This document shows, piece after piece, positions 25,868-34,831 of a stretch of DNA of 64,000 nucleotides. Numbering within the stretch: the stretch's first letter is position 1; each line of letters starts with the position of its first letter. Source of the stretch: Streptomyces sp. SCUT-3 (lineage in GTDB: Bacteria > Actinomycetota > Actinomycetes > Streptomycetales > Streptomycetaceae); NCBI RefSeq assembly GCF_014083985.1, contig NZ_CP046907.1, positions 2,026,001 to 2,090,000 on the forward strand, written 5' to 3'. The notes beneath the pieces are model-generated. The model had not been told where the DNA came from. It ran no database searches and saw nothing but the letters and a program-made list of their open reading frames with translations. The translations under genes and the position numbers were made by a program.

Positions 25868-27190
25868 ATGGCGTCCGGAACCTCCCGCATCTTCATCTCG
25901 CACCTCTCCGGGGTGGCCGTCTTCGACCCGAACGGCGACCAGGTGGGGCGGGTGCGTGACGTCGTCGCGACCCTGCGGCCCGGCGGGCGCCCGCCGCGCG
26001 TCCTGGGCTTCGTGGTCGAGGTGGTCGGCCGGCGGCGGATCTTCCTGCCCATCACCCGGGTCACCAGTCTGGAGTCCGGGGAGCTGATCACCACCGGCCT
26101 GGTCAACATGCGCCGCTTCGAGCAGCGGCCCACCGAGACCCTGGTGCTCGGCGAGATGCTGGACCGCAAGGTCCGCCTGGCGGAGACCGGGGACGAGGTG
26201 ACCGTGCTGGACGTGGCGATGAGCCGCTCGCCGCAGCGCCGCGACTGGGAGATCGACAAGGTCGCAGTGCAGCGGGGCAGGGGCGGTGCGCTGCGCCGCC
26301 GCGGCGAGACGCTGACCGTGGAGTGGTCCGCGGTGAGCGGGTTCTCGCTGGAGGAGAAGGACCAGGGCGCGGCGAACCTGCTGGCCACCTTCGAGCAGCT
26401 GCGCCCCGCCGACCTGGCGAACGTCCTGCACCACCTGTCCGCCAAGCGCCGCGCCGAGGTGGCCGCCGCGCTGGACGACGACCGGCTGGCCGACGTCCTG
26501 GAGGAGCTGCCCGAGGACGACCAGGTGGAGATCCTGGGGAAGCTCAAGGAGGAGCGCGCCGCGGACGTGCTGGAGGCGATGGACCCCGACGACGCGGCCG
26601 ACCTGCTCTCCGAGCTGCCGGAGAGCGACCAGGAGCGGCTGCTCACCCTGATGCGCCCCCAGGAGGCGGCCCCGGTGAGGCGGCTGCTGGCCTACGAGGA
26701 GCGCACCGCGGGCGGGCTGATGACGACCGAGCCGATCGTGCTGCGCCCGGACGCGACGGTGGCGGACGCGCTGGCCCGGGTGCGCAACCAGGACCTGTCG
26801 CCCGCCCTGGCCGGGCAGGTGTTCGTGTGCCGGCCGCCCGAGGAGACCCCGACCGGCAGGTACCTGGGCGTGGTGCACTTCCAGCGGCTGCTGCGGGACC
26901 CCCCGTTCACCCTGGTGGGCGCGATCGTCGACGACGGCCTCCAGCCGCTGTCGCCGGACACCCCGCTGTCCGAGGTGGCCGGCTACCTCGCCACGTACAA
27001 CCTGGTGGGCGCCCCGGTCGTCGACGAGTACGGGCACCTGCTCGGCGCGGTGACCGTGGACGACGTGCTGGACCACCTGCTGCCCGAGGACTGGCGGGAG
27101 TCCGGGACGCACGACACCGCGGCGGTGTCGTCGTCCGCGGGGTCCGGCGGGTCCGGGCACCGCGGGGAGGCCGCCGATGGCGGCCGGTGA
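25868..27190 (+). CDS. PRC-barrel/MgtE_N/CBS protein lacking the channel
   Basis: A 440-residue protein with three parts: a PRC-barrel-like N-terminus (FDPNGDQVGRVRDVV near 18), an MgtE_N superhelix with repeated LxxLxxxxAADVLEAMDPDDAADLL units (170-270), and a pair of CBS domains (280-420, with YEERTAGGLMTTEPIV and TYNLVGAPVVDEYG). MgtE senses Mg2+ with these same cytoplasmic parts, but the five-helix pore is absent, so it cannot transport alone. ATG 25868 follows GGGAGGGAGG. It overlaps the DUF1003 gene by 14 bases. Mycobacterial Rv1232c has the same design. Confidence 0.88.
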   Translation: MASGTSRIFISHLSGVAVFDPNGDQVGRVRDVVATLRPGGRPPRVLGFVVEVVGRRRIFLPITRVTSLESGELITTGLVNMRRFEQRPTETLVLGEMLDRKVRLAETGDEVTVLDVAMSRSPQRRDWEIDKVAVQRGRGGALRRRGETLTVEWSAVSGFSLEEKDQGAANLLATFEQLRPADLANVLHHLSAKRRAEVAAALDDDRLADVLEELPEDDQVEILGKLKEERAADVLEAMDPDDAADLLSELPESDQERLLTLMRPQEAAPVRRLLAYEERTAGGLMTTEPIVLRPDATVADALARVRNQDLSPALAGQVFVCRPPEETPTGRYLGVVHFQRLLRDPPFTLVGAIVDDGLQPLSPDTPLSEVAGYLATYNLVGAPVVDEYGHLLGAVTVDDVLDHLLPEDWRESGTHDTAAVSSSAGSGGSGHRGEAADGGR

Positions 27191-27782
27191 CCGCCGCGGG
27201 GACCCGCGGGTCCGGCGGCGGACCGGCTCGACCGCCGCGGGGCCGGCCGGGTCCCGGCGCGTCCGGCTGGACCAGCCGCGCGCCGAGCGCCGCCAGCTGG
27301 TGCGGCTGCCCGCCTACGACCCGGAGGCGTTCGGCCGGCTCTCCGAGCGGATCGCCAGGTTCCTGGGGACGGGCCGGTTCATCGTCTGGATGACGGTCCT
27401 GGTCACCCTGTGGGTGCTGTGGAACACGGTGGCCCCGAAGGCCCTGCGGTTCGACGAGTACCCGTTCATCTTCCTGACCCTGATGCTGTCCCTGCAGGCC
27501 TCCTACGCGGCCCCGCTGATCCTGCTCGCGCAGAACCGTCAGGCCGACCGGGACCGGATCAACCTGGAGCAGGACCGGGCGCAGAACGAGCGCAGCATCG
27601 CCGACACCGAGTACCTCACCCGGGAGGTCGCCGCGCTGCGGACGAACCTGGGCGAGGTGGCGACCCGCGACTACCTGCACACGGAGATCAACGGCCTGCG
27701 GTCCGACCTGCAGGACCTCCTGCAGGCGCTGGAGGGCGGGGGCGGGGCCGGCGGCGGTGCGACGGCGTCGCGGGAGCGCTGA
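27177..27782 (+). CDS. DUF1003 membrane protein
   Basis: A 201-residue DUF1003 protein. Two transmembrane helices (FIVWMTVLVTLWVLWNT near 67; FIFLTLMLSLQASYAAPLIL near 100) flank the family landmark DEYPFIFL, and QNRQADRDR follows. The C-terminus is a predicted coiled coil (EQDRAQNERSIADTEYLTRE) and Gly-rich tail. It starts inside the end of the MgtE_N/CBS gene, so the two are coupled and their products probably interact at the membrane. Function of the family is unknown. Confidence 0.88.
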   Translation: MAAGDRRGDPRVRRRTGSTAAGPAGSRRVRLDQPRAERRQLVRLPAYDPEAFGRLSERIARFLGTGRFIVWMTVLVTLWVLWNTVAPKALRFDEYPFIFLTLMLSLQASYAAPLILLAQNRQADRDRINLEQDRAQNERSIADTEYLTREVAALRTNLGEVATRDYLHTEINGLRSDLQDLLQALEGGGGAGGGATASRER

Positions 27783-27788
27783 AACGCC

Positions 27789-27835
27789 GCGGCCCCGGCA
27801 CGGCGGGAACCCGTCCCGCCGTGCCGGGGCCGCGA
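27789..27835. terminator. Perfect 21-bp hairpin between convergent genes
   Basis: The arms 27789-27809 and 27815-27835 are exact reverse complements with a 5-base loop, between the DUF1003 and DUF4234 stops. Confidence 0.88.
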
Positions 27836-27851
27836 GGCCGGCCGCGTGCCG

Positions 27852-28268
27852 TCAGCCGCGCGGCGCGGAGCCCTTCCAGACCTGGTTGAGCGCGCCCTGG
27901 TAGTAGATCGGCGTGGTGCCGAACACGAAGCACAGCAGGATGCCGACCAGGCCCGAGCAGCTCTCCGGCTGCCCGGCGAGGCTCTGCGCCCGGCGGATCC
28001 GGCCCGCGGTGTTCGCCAGGGAGACGAACGGCGGCACGATCAGGACGCCGCCCAGGGTGATCGCCAGCAGCGAGACGCCGGGCGAGGACTTGATGCTCGG
28101 GTCGAAGTCCCGCAGCTCGCGGTTGATCTTGTAGTACCAGACCAGGTAGTAGATGCCGAAGGTGACCAGGGTGAGCAGCCAGACGGCCACCGGCCCCCGG
28201 GTCTTGCCGACGGTGCGCGCGCCGGCGGGCGCGCCGGAGGCGGCCTCGGCGGAATTCGTTGCGGACAT
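27852..28268 (-). CDS. DUF4234 membrane protein
   Basis: A 138-residue protein with three hydrophobic helices. It opens the membrane part with VWLLTLVTFGIYYLVWYYKINRE, cut here to key residues: the GIYYLVWYY block is the DUF4234 hallmark. A QSLAGQPESCSG loop and a C-terminal helix follow. Function is unknown. ATG 28268 is preceded by GGGGGA. It is divergent from mrp with 156 bases between them. Confidence 0.82.
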   Translation of the reverse strand: MSATNSAEAASGAPAGARTVGKTRGPVAVWLLTLVTFGIYYLVWYYKINRELRDFDPSIKSSPGVSLLAITLGGVLIVPPFVSLANTAGRIRRAQSLAGQPESCSGLVGILLCFVFGTTPIYYQGALNQVWKGSAPRG

Positions 28269-28411
28269 GGGTGTCCCCCCACAGTGCTTCAAGGAATCGC
28301 GTAGTGCGAACACGAAGGTACCGGATGACGCGGACATGACCCACATGTCGGTGTGATCGATATCCACCGTCCGGGGGACGGGCAACCGCCCGGACCGCGC
28401 CGCGCGGGTCG

Positions 28412-28417
28412 TACCAT
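28412..28417 (+). promoter_or_regulatory. -10 box, leaderless promoter for mrp
   Basis: TACCAT, 7 bases before the ATG at 28425. Confidence 0.6.
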
Positions 28418-28424
28418 TCGGGTT

Positions 28425-29585
28425 ATGGCTACCGACACTCCCCCAGGCTCCGCCCCCTCCGAGGAGGAGGTGCGCGCCGCTCTGGCGACGGTGAACGACC
28501 CGGAGATCCACCGGCCGATCACCGACCTCGGCATGGTCAAGTCCGTCGGGATCACCGACGGCGGCGCGGTGAGCGTGGCCGTCTACCTGACCGTCTCCGG
28601 ATGCCCGCTGCGCGACACCATCACCCGCGAGGTGACGGAGGCCGTGTCGAAGGTCGCCGGCGTCACCTCGGTCTCGGTCGAGCTGGACGTGATGAGCGAC
28701 GAGCAGCGCCGCGAGCTGGCCTCCGTGCTGCGCGGGGGCGCCCCCGAGCGGGAGATCCCGTTCGCCAAACCCGGCTCGCTGACCCGGGTCTACGCGGTGG
28801 CCTCCGGCAAGGGCGGTGTCGGCAAGTCCTCGGTGACGGTCAACCTGGCCGCCGCGATGGCCGCGGACGGGCTGAAGGTCGGCGTCGTCGACGCCGACAT
28901 CTACGGCCACTCCGTGCCCCGCATGCTCGGCGCGGACGGCCGCCCCACCCAGGTCGAGAACATGATCATGCCGCCGTCGGCCAACGGCGTGAAAGTCATC
29001 TCCATCGGCATGTTCACCCCGGGCAACGCCCCCGTGGTGTGGCGCGGCCCGATGCTGCACCGCGCCCTCCAGCAGTTCCTCGCCGACGTCTACTGGGGCG
29101 ACCTGGACGTGCTGCTGATGGACCTGCCCCCGGGCACCGGCGACATCGCCATCTCGGTGGCCCAGCTGGTCCCCAACGCCGAGATCCTGGTGGTGACCAC
29201 GCCGCAGCAGGCCGCGGCCGAGGTGGCCGAGCGGGCCGGCAGCATCGCCGTGCAGACCCACCAGAAGATCGCCGGCGTGATCGAGAACATGGCCGGCCTC
29301 CCCTGCCCGCACTGCGGCGAGATGGTGGACGTGTTCGGCGCCGGCGGCGGCCAGCAGGTCGCCGACGGCCTGACCCGCACCACCGGTGCGACCGTGCCCG
29401 TGCTCGGCTCGATCCCGATCGACGTGCGGCTGCGCGAGGGCGGCGACGACGGCCGTCCGGTCGTGCTCTCCGACCCCGAGTCCCCGGCCGGCGCCGCACT
29501 GCGGTCCGTGGCGGGCAAGCTCGGCGGGCGGCAGCGCGGCCTGTCCGGGATGTCGCTGGGGCTCACCCCGCGCAACAAGTTCTGA
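28425..29585 (+). CDS. mrp: Mrp/ApbC Fe-S cluster carrier ATPase
   Basis: A 386-residue protein with an N-terminal MIP18/DUF59 domain (DPEIHRPITDLGMV near 25; SGCPLRD near 60) and a C-terminal P-loop ATPase. The Walker A is the deviant GKGGVGKSS near 127, and the cluster-binding CPHC is near 290. It binds and transfers iron-sulfur clusters to apo-proteins in the cytoplasm. The start is leaderless. The order Mrp, TatB, HtrA, anti-sigma, sigma matches my recollection of the mycobacterial sigE region, though the genes between differ. Confidence 0.93.
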   Translation: MATDTPPGSAPSEEEVRAALATVNDPEIHRPITDLGMVKSVGITDGGAVSVAVYLTVSGCPLRDTITREVTEAVSKVAGVTSVSVELDVMSDEQRRELASVLRGGAPEREIPFAKPGSLTRVYAVASGKGGVGKSSVTVNLAAAMAADGLKVGVVDADIYGHSVPRMLGADGRPTQVENMIMPPSANGVKVISIGMFTPGNAPVVWRGPMLHRALQQFLADVYWGDLDVLLMDLPPGTGDIAISVAQLVPNAEILVVTTPQQAAAEVAERAGSIAVQTHQKIAGVIENMAGLPCPHCGEMVDVFGAGGGQQVADGLTRTTGATVPVLGSIPIDVRLREGGDDGRPVVLSDPESPAGAALRSVAGKLGGRQRGLSGMSLGLTPRNKF

Positions 29586-29629
29586 AACACCCCCGGTCCC
29601 GCGGCGCCCGCACCCCGGTGGCGCCGTGG

Positions 29630-29679
29630 GACCGGGCGCCGCACGACCGGCGCCGGGCGACCGGGCGCCGCACGACCGG
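29630..29679 (+). repeat. Two copies of a 21-bp direct repeat
   Basis: Bases 29630-29650 and 29659-29679 are identical, with an 8-base spacer, in the gap after mrp. More degenerate GCACGACC/GCACGGC units follow up to 29740. Purpose unknown; it may be a simple slippage product. Confidence 0.6.
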
Positions 29680-29764
29680 GCACTGCACGGCGCAGCCCCG
29701 CGCGAAGGGGTCCTGCACGGCGTAGCACTGCACGGCCGGTGCCGGGCGGGGTGCGGCGGCGGGG

Positions 29765-30421
29765 TCAGTGCGCGTAGGCGGTGATGTCCTCGATCACCGA
29801 GAAGCCCAGGCCGTAGGCGCTCATGCCGCGCCCGTAGGCGCCCAGGTGCACTCCCCCGGCCGAGCCCGCCAGCACCCAGCCGTACTCGGACTCGCGGTAG
29901 TGGAACGGGGTCGGCCGGCCGTCCACCGGCAGGGTCAGGGACGCCCACGCCGGGCCGTCCAGGTCGTCGGCCAGCTCCCAGGCGAGCGCGGTCTGCTGGT
30001 CCAGCCACTTCTGGCGCAGCGTGTGGTCGATCCCGGTGGGCCAGGTGCCGGCCAGCAGCCCCGAGCCCGCCAGCCAGGCCGCCGACGACACCGAGGTCGC
30101 CTCGAGGTGCCCGGTGTCGTCCGCGCTGCGCCGCTCGGGACGGCGGGCCACCGTCACCACGGCGGTGAACCGGCGGGCCCCCTTGACCTCCAGGTTCCTC
30201 GACGGCGGGTCCCCGTGACCGGTGGACCCGTGGTCCACCGTGCCGTCGGCCCCGGCCCCCACCTGCATGAGCCAGCGCGGCCCCCGGTGGGTGCCGTCCA
30301 GTCCGTACCAGGGGAAGTCGGCCCTGAGGTAGCCCTCGACCGCGCCGGCCGGCGCACCGGCGCCGGCGGTCCGTCTGCCGGCCGTCGATTCCTCTCCGGT
30401 GCGACTCGTCGTCGTCTCCAT
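29765..30421 (-). CDS. Conserved hypothetical protein
   Basis: A 218-residue soluble protein without a recognised domain. The first 30 residues are polar and low-complexity. The body has aromatic-rich segments (DFPWYGLDGTHRGPRWLMQV, FHYRESEYGWVLAG) and ends in SVIEDITAYAH. There is no signal peptide, membrane helix or cysteine pattern. ATG 30421 is preceded by GAGGAGG, a strong ribosome binding site. A TATTGT box at 30491-30496 (minus strand) would give a leader of about 60 bases. It ends about 180 bases after mrp, in the opposite direction. Confidence 0.72.
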   Translation of the reverse strand: METTTSRTGEESTAGRRTAGAGAPAGAVEGYLRADFPWYGLDGTHRGPRWLMQVGAGADGTVDHGSTGHGDPPSRNLEVKGARRFTAVVTVARRPERRSADDTGHLEATSVSSAAWLAGSGLLAGTWPTGIDHTLRQKWLDQQTALAWELADDLDGPAWASLTLPVDGRPTPFHYRESEYGWVLAGSAGGVHLGAYGRGMSAYGLGFSVIEDITAYAH

Positions 30422-30681
30422 GTGCGCGGCGCCTCCTCGATGCCTCATCGGTGCACGCCCCGAGCCCGGGGACGCCCCTGGGGCGCCCCCACAATAACCA
30501 TCCGGGGCGGCCGGGGCCCGGTAGGTGTCCCCCGTTCCGCCCCGGCGGCGCCGGACGGGCCCGGAGGGCCCCCGGAAGCCCGCAGGAGCCGTAGCAGGAC
30601 GGCGGGGGACGTCGCGGCGCGCGGGGGCCGTCGTACGGGGCTCGCCGGGCCCGCGGGGGCCGTCTCCGCCGCGGGAGGGGG

Positions 30682-31098
30682 CTAGGTGGCGTCCGGGTCG
30701 AAGGGCGGCCGCTCGTCGGGCCGGACCGGGTCCTGCTTGCGCAGCGACGGCGCGGAGCCGGAGGAGCGGCTCCTGCCGTTGACGGCGTCGGTGACCGACG
30801 CCGTCTCCTCCTTGAGGTCGAACCCGCTCCTGATCTCCTTCAGGCCCAGGTCGTCGCCGTCGTCGAGGAGGTTCTTGCGGACGAAGGTGCGCGGGTTGAG
30901 GTCCTCGAACTCGAAGTCCTTGAACTCCGGGCCGAGCTCGTTGCGGATGTCCTCCTTGGCGCTGTCCGAGAAGGCACGCACCTTGCGGACGAACCGGGAG
31001 ATGTCCTGGATCACCTTGGGGAGCTTGTCGGGGCCGAAGACGAGCACTCCCAGGATCACGAGCGCCACGAGCTCGAACGCCCCTATGTCGGAGAACAC
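30682..31098 (-). CDS. tatB: TatB twin-arginine translocase subunit
   Basis: A 138-residue TatB. It has a single N-terminal helix (FELVALVILGVLVFG) followed by the hinge P-D-K-LP and an amphipathic helix, then an acidic tail, as the family requires. It binds twin-arginine precursors together with TatC; the Tat-type esterase at 8430-9341 would be a client. GTG 31098 (VFSDIGAFEL) has AGGAG seven bases upstream and is preferred over an upstream in-frame ATG at 31158. It lies just downstream of htrA, about 100 bases away. Confidence 0.92.
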   Translation of the reverse strand: MFSDIGAFELVALVILGVLVFGPDKLPKVIQDISRFVRKVRAFSDSAKEDIRNELGPEFKDFEFEDLNPRTFVRKNLLDDGDDLGLKEIRSGFDLKEETASVTDAVNGRSRSSGSAPSLRKQDPVRPDERPPFDPDAT

Positions 31099-31203
31099 TC
31101 TGCAGCTCCTCGGTTCGTCGGCGGCCGCGTTCCACGGTACATTCCCGCGGCCCTGCACCGGCAGGTTACGCGGGCAAGCGTACGTCCCGGCGGCGGCGCG
31201 GTG

Positions 31204-32970
31204 TCAGTCATCCGTCGCGCTGCCGAGGGTGAGGGTGATGGTCCGCTCCTTCCCGTCGCGCTCCACGGTCAGTTCCATGCGGTCCCCCGGGCGGCGGCTG
31301 CGGATCTTGACGATCAGCTCCTCGCCGTTGCGCACGCGGTCGCCGTCGACCTCGGTGATGACGTCGCCCGGTTCGATGCCCGCCTCGTCCCCGGGGCCCC
31401 CGGGGCTGACCGTACGGCCGCTCCCGTCCTTCTCGCTCACCTTGGCGCCGATGCCGTCGTACGCCATGTCCACGGTGACGCCGATCACCGGGTGGGTGGC
31501 CCGGCCGGTCGCGATCAGCTCCTCGGCGACCCGCTTGGCCTGGTTGACCGGTATCGCGAAGCCCAGTCCGATGCTGCCCCCCTGGCCGCCGCCGAAGGGG
31601 TCGGTGCCGGAGTCGGCGGAGCGGATCGCGGTGTTGATGCCGATTACCCGCCCCCTGGAGTCCACCAGCGGCCCGCCGGAGTTCCCCGGGTTGATGGGGG
31701 CGTCGGTCTGCAGGGCGTTCACGTACGAGACGTCGGAGCCGTCGGTCTCGCCGCCCGCAGTGATCGGGCGGTCCTTGGCGCTGATGATGCCCGAGGTGAC
31801 GGTGCCCTCGAGGTCGTAGGGGGCGCCGATGGCCACCACCGGGTCGCCGACCCGGACCGAGTCGGAGTTGCCGAGCACCAGGGGCTTCGGGCCGGGCTTC
31901 CCGTCGACCTCGATCACCGCGAGGTCGTAGCCGCTGTCCCGGCCGACGATCTCCGCCTTGCGGACGTCACCGTCGTTGAAGGTCACCGAGATGGTGCCGC
32001 CGTCGGCGGCGGGCTCGACGACGTGGTTGTTGGTGATGATGCGGCCGGAGCCGTCCAGGACGAACCCGGTCCCGGTCCCCTCCTCGCCCCCGCCGCGGAC
32101 GTGGATGTAGACCACGCCGGGCAGGGTGGCGGCGGCTATACCGGCCACGCTGTCCGGGTCCCGGTGCCCGCTCTCGGCCGGTGCCTGCGGGATGGTGACG
32201 ACGCCGCCGTCGCGCAGGGAGGCCCCGACCGTGCCGCCCAGCCCGCCCGCGACCAGGGCGATCAGCAAAGCGCCGACGAGCAGCCGCCCGCGGCGGCGGC
32301 CGCGCCCCTCCGGGGCGGGGGCGGGCGGCGGCGCGCCCCACGGGTCGTAGCGGCTCCACGTGCCCTGCGGCTGCGGGTACGCGGGGAGGCGGAGGCCCTC
32401 CGGGGGCGTGGCGGGCTGCGGGGAGGGCGGGCCCGCCGGGTGCGGGGCGTACGGGTACGCCGGGGGCGCGCCGGCCCCGGCGGGGTGCTGGACCGGGGGC
32501 GCGGGGGCCCACGGGCCGGGCCGCCCGTAGGGCGGGGTGCCGTAGGGGTCCCTGGGGTGCGCCGGCGGCGCCGGGGCCCCGGAGGGCGGCACGGTGACGC
32601 CCGGGACGGTGTCGTCCTCGGCCGACGTGCCGTGCACGGGCTCCGCCGGGGACGCGGCCCCGTCCTGCGGAGCACCGCCGTCCTGCGGCGCACCGTCGGC
32701 CGGGGCGCCCTCCTCCGGTGCGGCGGCGGCCGGGGGCGGCGCGAGGGCGGCGAGCCGGACCGTGGCGCGGTCCCCGGCCGCGGACGAGGGCGGGGGTGCG
32801 GACGGGTGTGCGGACGGTTCGGACGCCGGTCCCGCCGCACCGTCCGCCGTGCCGCCGGGAGCGGGCCGGGGAGGCGGGGCGGGTACGGGGGCCGCCGCGG
32901 TCCGGGGGGACGCGGCGTCCGGGCCGGGCCGGCTCCACCACTGCGGGCCGGTGCCCTTGCCCTCGTTCAT
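31204..32970 (-). CDS. HtrA/DegP-type membrane serine protease
   Basis: A 588-residue protease. About 225 Pro/Ala-rich cytoplasmic residues precede one transmembrane helix (LLVGALLIALVAGGLGG). A trypsin-like domain follows with the catalytic triad in NNHVV (near 316), SGYDLAVIEVD (near 348) and GNSGGPL (near 430). The C-terminal PDZ domain begins near 490 (GIEPGDVITEVDG). It degrades or refolds damaged extracytoplasmic proteins. ATG 32970 follows GAGGAGG. Location next to the sigma/anti-sigma pair suggests that it belongs to the same stress response. Confidence 0.92.
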   Translation of the reverse strand: MNEGKGTGPQWWSRPGPDAASPRTAAAPVPAPPPRPAPGGTADGAAGPASEPSAHPSAPPPSSAAGDRATVRLAALAPPPAAAAPEEGAPADGAPQDGGAPQDGAASPAEPVHGTSAEDDTVPGVTVPPSGAPAPPAHPRDPYGTPPYGRPGPWAPAPPVQHPAGAGAPPAYPYAPHPAGPPSPQPATPPEGLRLPAYPQPQGTWSRYDPWGAPPPAPAPEGRGRRRGRLLVGALLIALVAGGLGGTVGASLRDGGVVTIPQAPAESGHRDPDSVAGIAAATLPGVVYIHVRGGGEEGTGTGFVLDGSGRIITNNHVVEPAADGGTISVTFNDGDVRKAEIVGRDSGYDLAVIEVDGKPGPKPLVLGNSDSVRVGDPVVAIGAPYDLEGTVTSGIISAKDRPITAGGETDGSDVSYVNALQTDAPINPGNSGGPLVDSRGRVIGINTAIRSADSGTDPFGGGQGGSIGLGFAIPVNQAKRVAEELIATGRATHPVIGVTVDMAYDGIGAKVSEKDGSGRTVSPGGPGDEAGIEPGDVITEVDGDRVRNGEELIVKIRSRRPGDRMELTVERDGKERTITLTLGSATDD

Positions 32971-33068
32971 CGAGCCTCCTCGCGAGCCCCCTCGGCCCTG
33001 GCGGTGCTGTGTCGTACCGGGTCCGCACCCGGGCGTCCCGGGTGCGGACCGTGCTTTACGGTACCGGC

Positions 33069-33893
33069 TCAGCGGCCGGGGCCGGGGCCGGCGGGGGAGT
33101 GCGTGGGCGCCGTGAGCGTGGTGGGCGCGGGTGTGGCCGGTCCCTGCCCGGGCACCACGAGCGGGACCGCGGGGGGACTGACCGCGGAGGCCGGCAGCAG
33201 CCCGCCGGACGGCCCGTCGATCAGGCCCGCCTGCCGGACCGGCACACTGAGCGTGCCCGTCCCGTGGTTCTGCGTCTCCCGCAGGCCGGCGGTGCCGACC
33301 GTCCCCGCCGTGCCGACCGTCAGCGGGGTGACCGTGTTGCCCTGGTCCTCGCTCCGGCCGGTGCCGTTGACGCCGCCGGCGGGCAGCGCCCCGCCCAGTG
33401 CGATCGCCGCCACGGAGAAGGCGCCGGCCGCGGCGAAGGCGAGCCTCCGGCTGCGTCCGGCCGACGCCGCCACGGCGTGCGGCGCGGGGCGGGAGTGCGC
33501 GCGGGAGGGCGTGCGGGAGGGCATCCGGTGGATGCGGAACTCGAAGCGGTCCGCCCGGGCGCCGGGCACCGGGCCGCCGGGGCCCGTGCCACCCGGACGC
33601 GCCGGCCCGTCCAGCGGCGAGACGTCGCCGGCGGGCAGGCCCTGGAGCCTGGCGAGGAGCCCCTCGGAGGGGCCGGGACCGACGGCCGCGGCGAGGACGT
33701 TCTTCACCCGGCGCTGCTCGTCGGCCTCCCTCCTGCACTGCGGACAGGTGGCGAGGTGCGCCAGCACCCGCTCCCTGCTGTCGTGCCCCAGCTCGCCGTC
33801 CACGAAGGCGGCCAGGCGGTCGCCGAGGTGGAGCTCGGCCGCCTGTTCCGCCCCCCGGGGGAAGCCCGCCGCGCCGCCGTCCGCCGCGCTCAC
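33069..33893 (-). CDS. Zinc-binding anti-sigma factor (RseA-like)
   Basis: A 274-residue protein with an N-terminal zinc anti-sigma (ZAS) domain: the H-x3-C-x2-C of AHLATCPQC near residue 45, after an acidic FVDGELGHD helix. A central helix, [20 protein letters not shown] (near 155), is likely transmembrane and is followed by a Thr/Pro/Gly-rich extracytoplasmic tail. It should hold the adjacent sigma factor inactive until stress. Its GTG at 33893 overlaps the sigma stop by GTGA, ensuring coupled synthesis. Regulation through the zinc/thiol site is possible but inferred. Confidence 0.88.
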   Translation of the reverse strand: MSAADGGAAGFPRGAEQAAELHLGDRLAAFVDGELGHDSRERVLAHLATCPQCRREADEQRRVKNVLAAAVGPGPSEGLLARLQGLPAGDVSPLDGPARPGGTGPGGPVPGARADRFEFRIHRMPSRTPSRAHSRPAPHAVAASAGRSRRLAFAAAGAFSVAAIALGGALPAGGVNGTGRSEDQGNTVTPLTVGTAGTVGTAGLRETQNHGTGTLSVPVRQAGLIDGPSGGLLPASAVSPPAVPLVVPGQGPATPAPTTLTAPTHSPAGPGPGR

Positions 33894-34669
33894 GATCTTC
33901 CCCGCTGCGCGGACTCCCCCGGCACGTCCGCACCGACCGCGGCCGGGGAGCGGGTGGGGCGGGCGGCCGGCTCGCGGTGCTTGAGCGCCTTGCGCAGGTG
34001 GGAACGGCCGCGGTGGATGCGGCTGCGGACGGTGCCGAGCTTGACGCCCAGGGTGGCGGCGATCTCCTCGTAGGACAGGCCCTCGATGTCGCACAGCACG
34101 ACCGCGGCGCGGAACTCGGGCTGGAGGGTGTCGAGCGCCTGCTGGACGTCCGCGTCGAAGTGGGTGTCGGAGAAGTGCTGGGCGGGCGACGGCTCGCGGC
34201 TGGGGAGCCGCTCGGCGGCGTCGTCGGCGAGCGCGTCGAAGCGGATCCGCTGGCGGCGGCGCACCATGTCCAGGAAGAGGTTGGTGGTGATGCGGTGCAG
34301 CCAGCCCTCGAAGGTGCCGGGGGTGTAGGTCGACAGCGACCGGAAGACGCGGACGAAGACCTCCTGGGTGAGGTCCTCGGCGTCGTGCTGGTTGCCCGTC
34401 AGCCGGTAGGCCAGGCGGTAGACCCGCGCGCTGTGCGTGCTGACGATCTCCTCCCACGAGGGAGGCGTCCAGGCCGCGCCGCCCGGGTCCGTGTCGAACG
34501 TGGCCGTGGTGGCCGCGGCCTCGGCGGCGCCCTGCGGACGGTCAGCGGTGTCAGTCACGGATCTCGGCCCGCCCGACGGTACGCGAAGGCGAGGGAACGC
34601 CTTTCGGCCGCCGGTCGTGGCCGCACCTCCCCTGTCGGCTCTGGTGGTGTCCAGTAGAGCCCCTACCAT
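33890..34669 (-). CDS. ECF sigma factor (SigE-like)
   Basis: A 259-residue extracytoplasmic-function sigma factor. Region 2 is seen in [23 protein letters not shown]'s core ([16 protein letters not shown], near 90), and region 4 in [26 protein letters not shown]'s core ([18 protein letters not shown], near 205). It directs RNA polymerase to stress genes, probably including htrA. ATG 34669 is chosen with a GAGG upstream; a shorter GTG start at VTDTADR is possible. It is translationally coupled to the anti-sigma gene. In mycobacteria the orthologous position is sigE. Confidence 0.92.
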   Translation of the reverse strand: MVGALLDTTRADRGGAATTGGRKAFPRLRVPSGGPRSVTDTADRPQGAAEAAATTATFDTDPGGAAWTPPSWEEIVSTHSARVYRLAYRLTGNQHDAEDLTQEVFVRVFRSLSTYTPGTFEGWLHRITTNLFLDMVRRRQRIRFDALADDAAERLPSREPSPAQHFSDTHFDADVQQALDTLQPEFRAAVVLCDIEGLSYEEIAATLGVKLGTVRSRIHRGRSHLRKALKHREPAARPTRSPAAVGADVPGESAQRGRS

Positions 34670-34831
34670 ATCCGCCTCGCCCGTTAGCTCCGGATAAGAG
34701 TCTTTGCCTCCGCCGTACCTGCCGGGCCTTCGAGCCGCCCGGTTTCCTCACCCCCGTCAACGCCCGGTCTCATCTGCGGGTTCCCGAGCGCAACGGATAC
34801 AGTCGCCCCGGGCCGGCACCGCACGGCCGGA

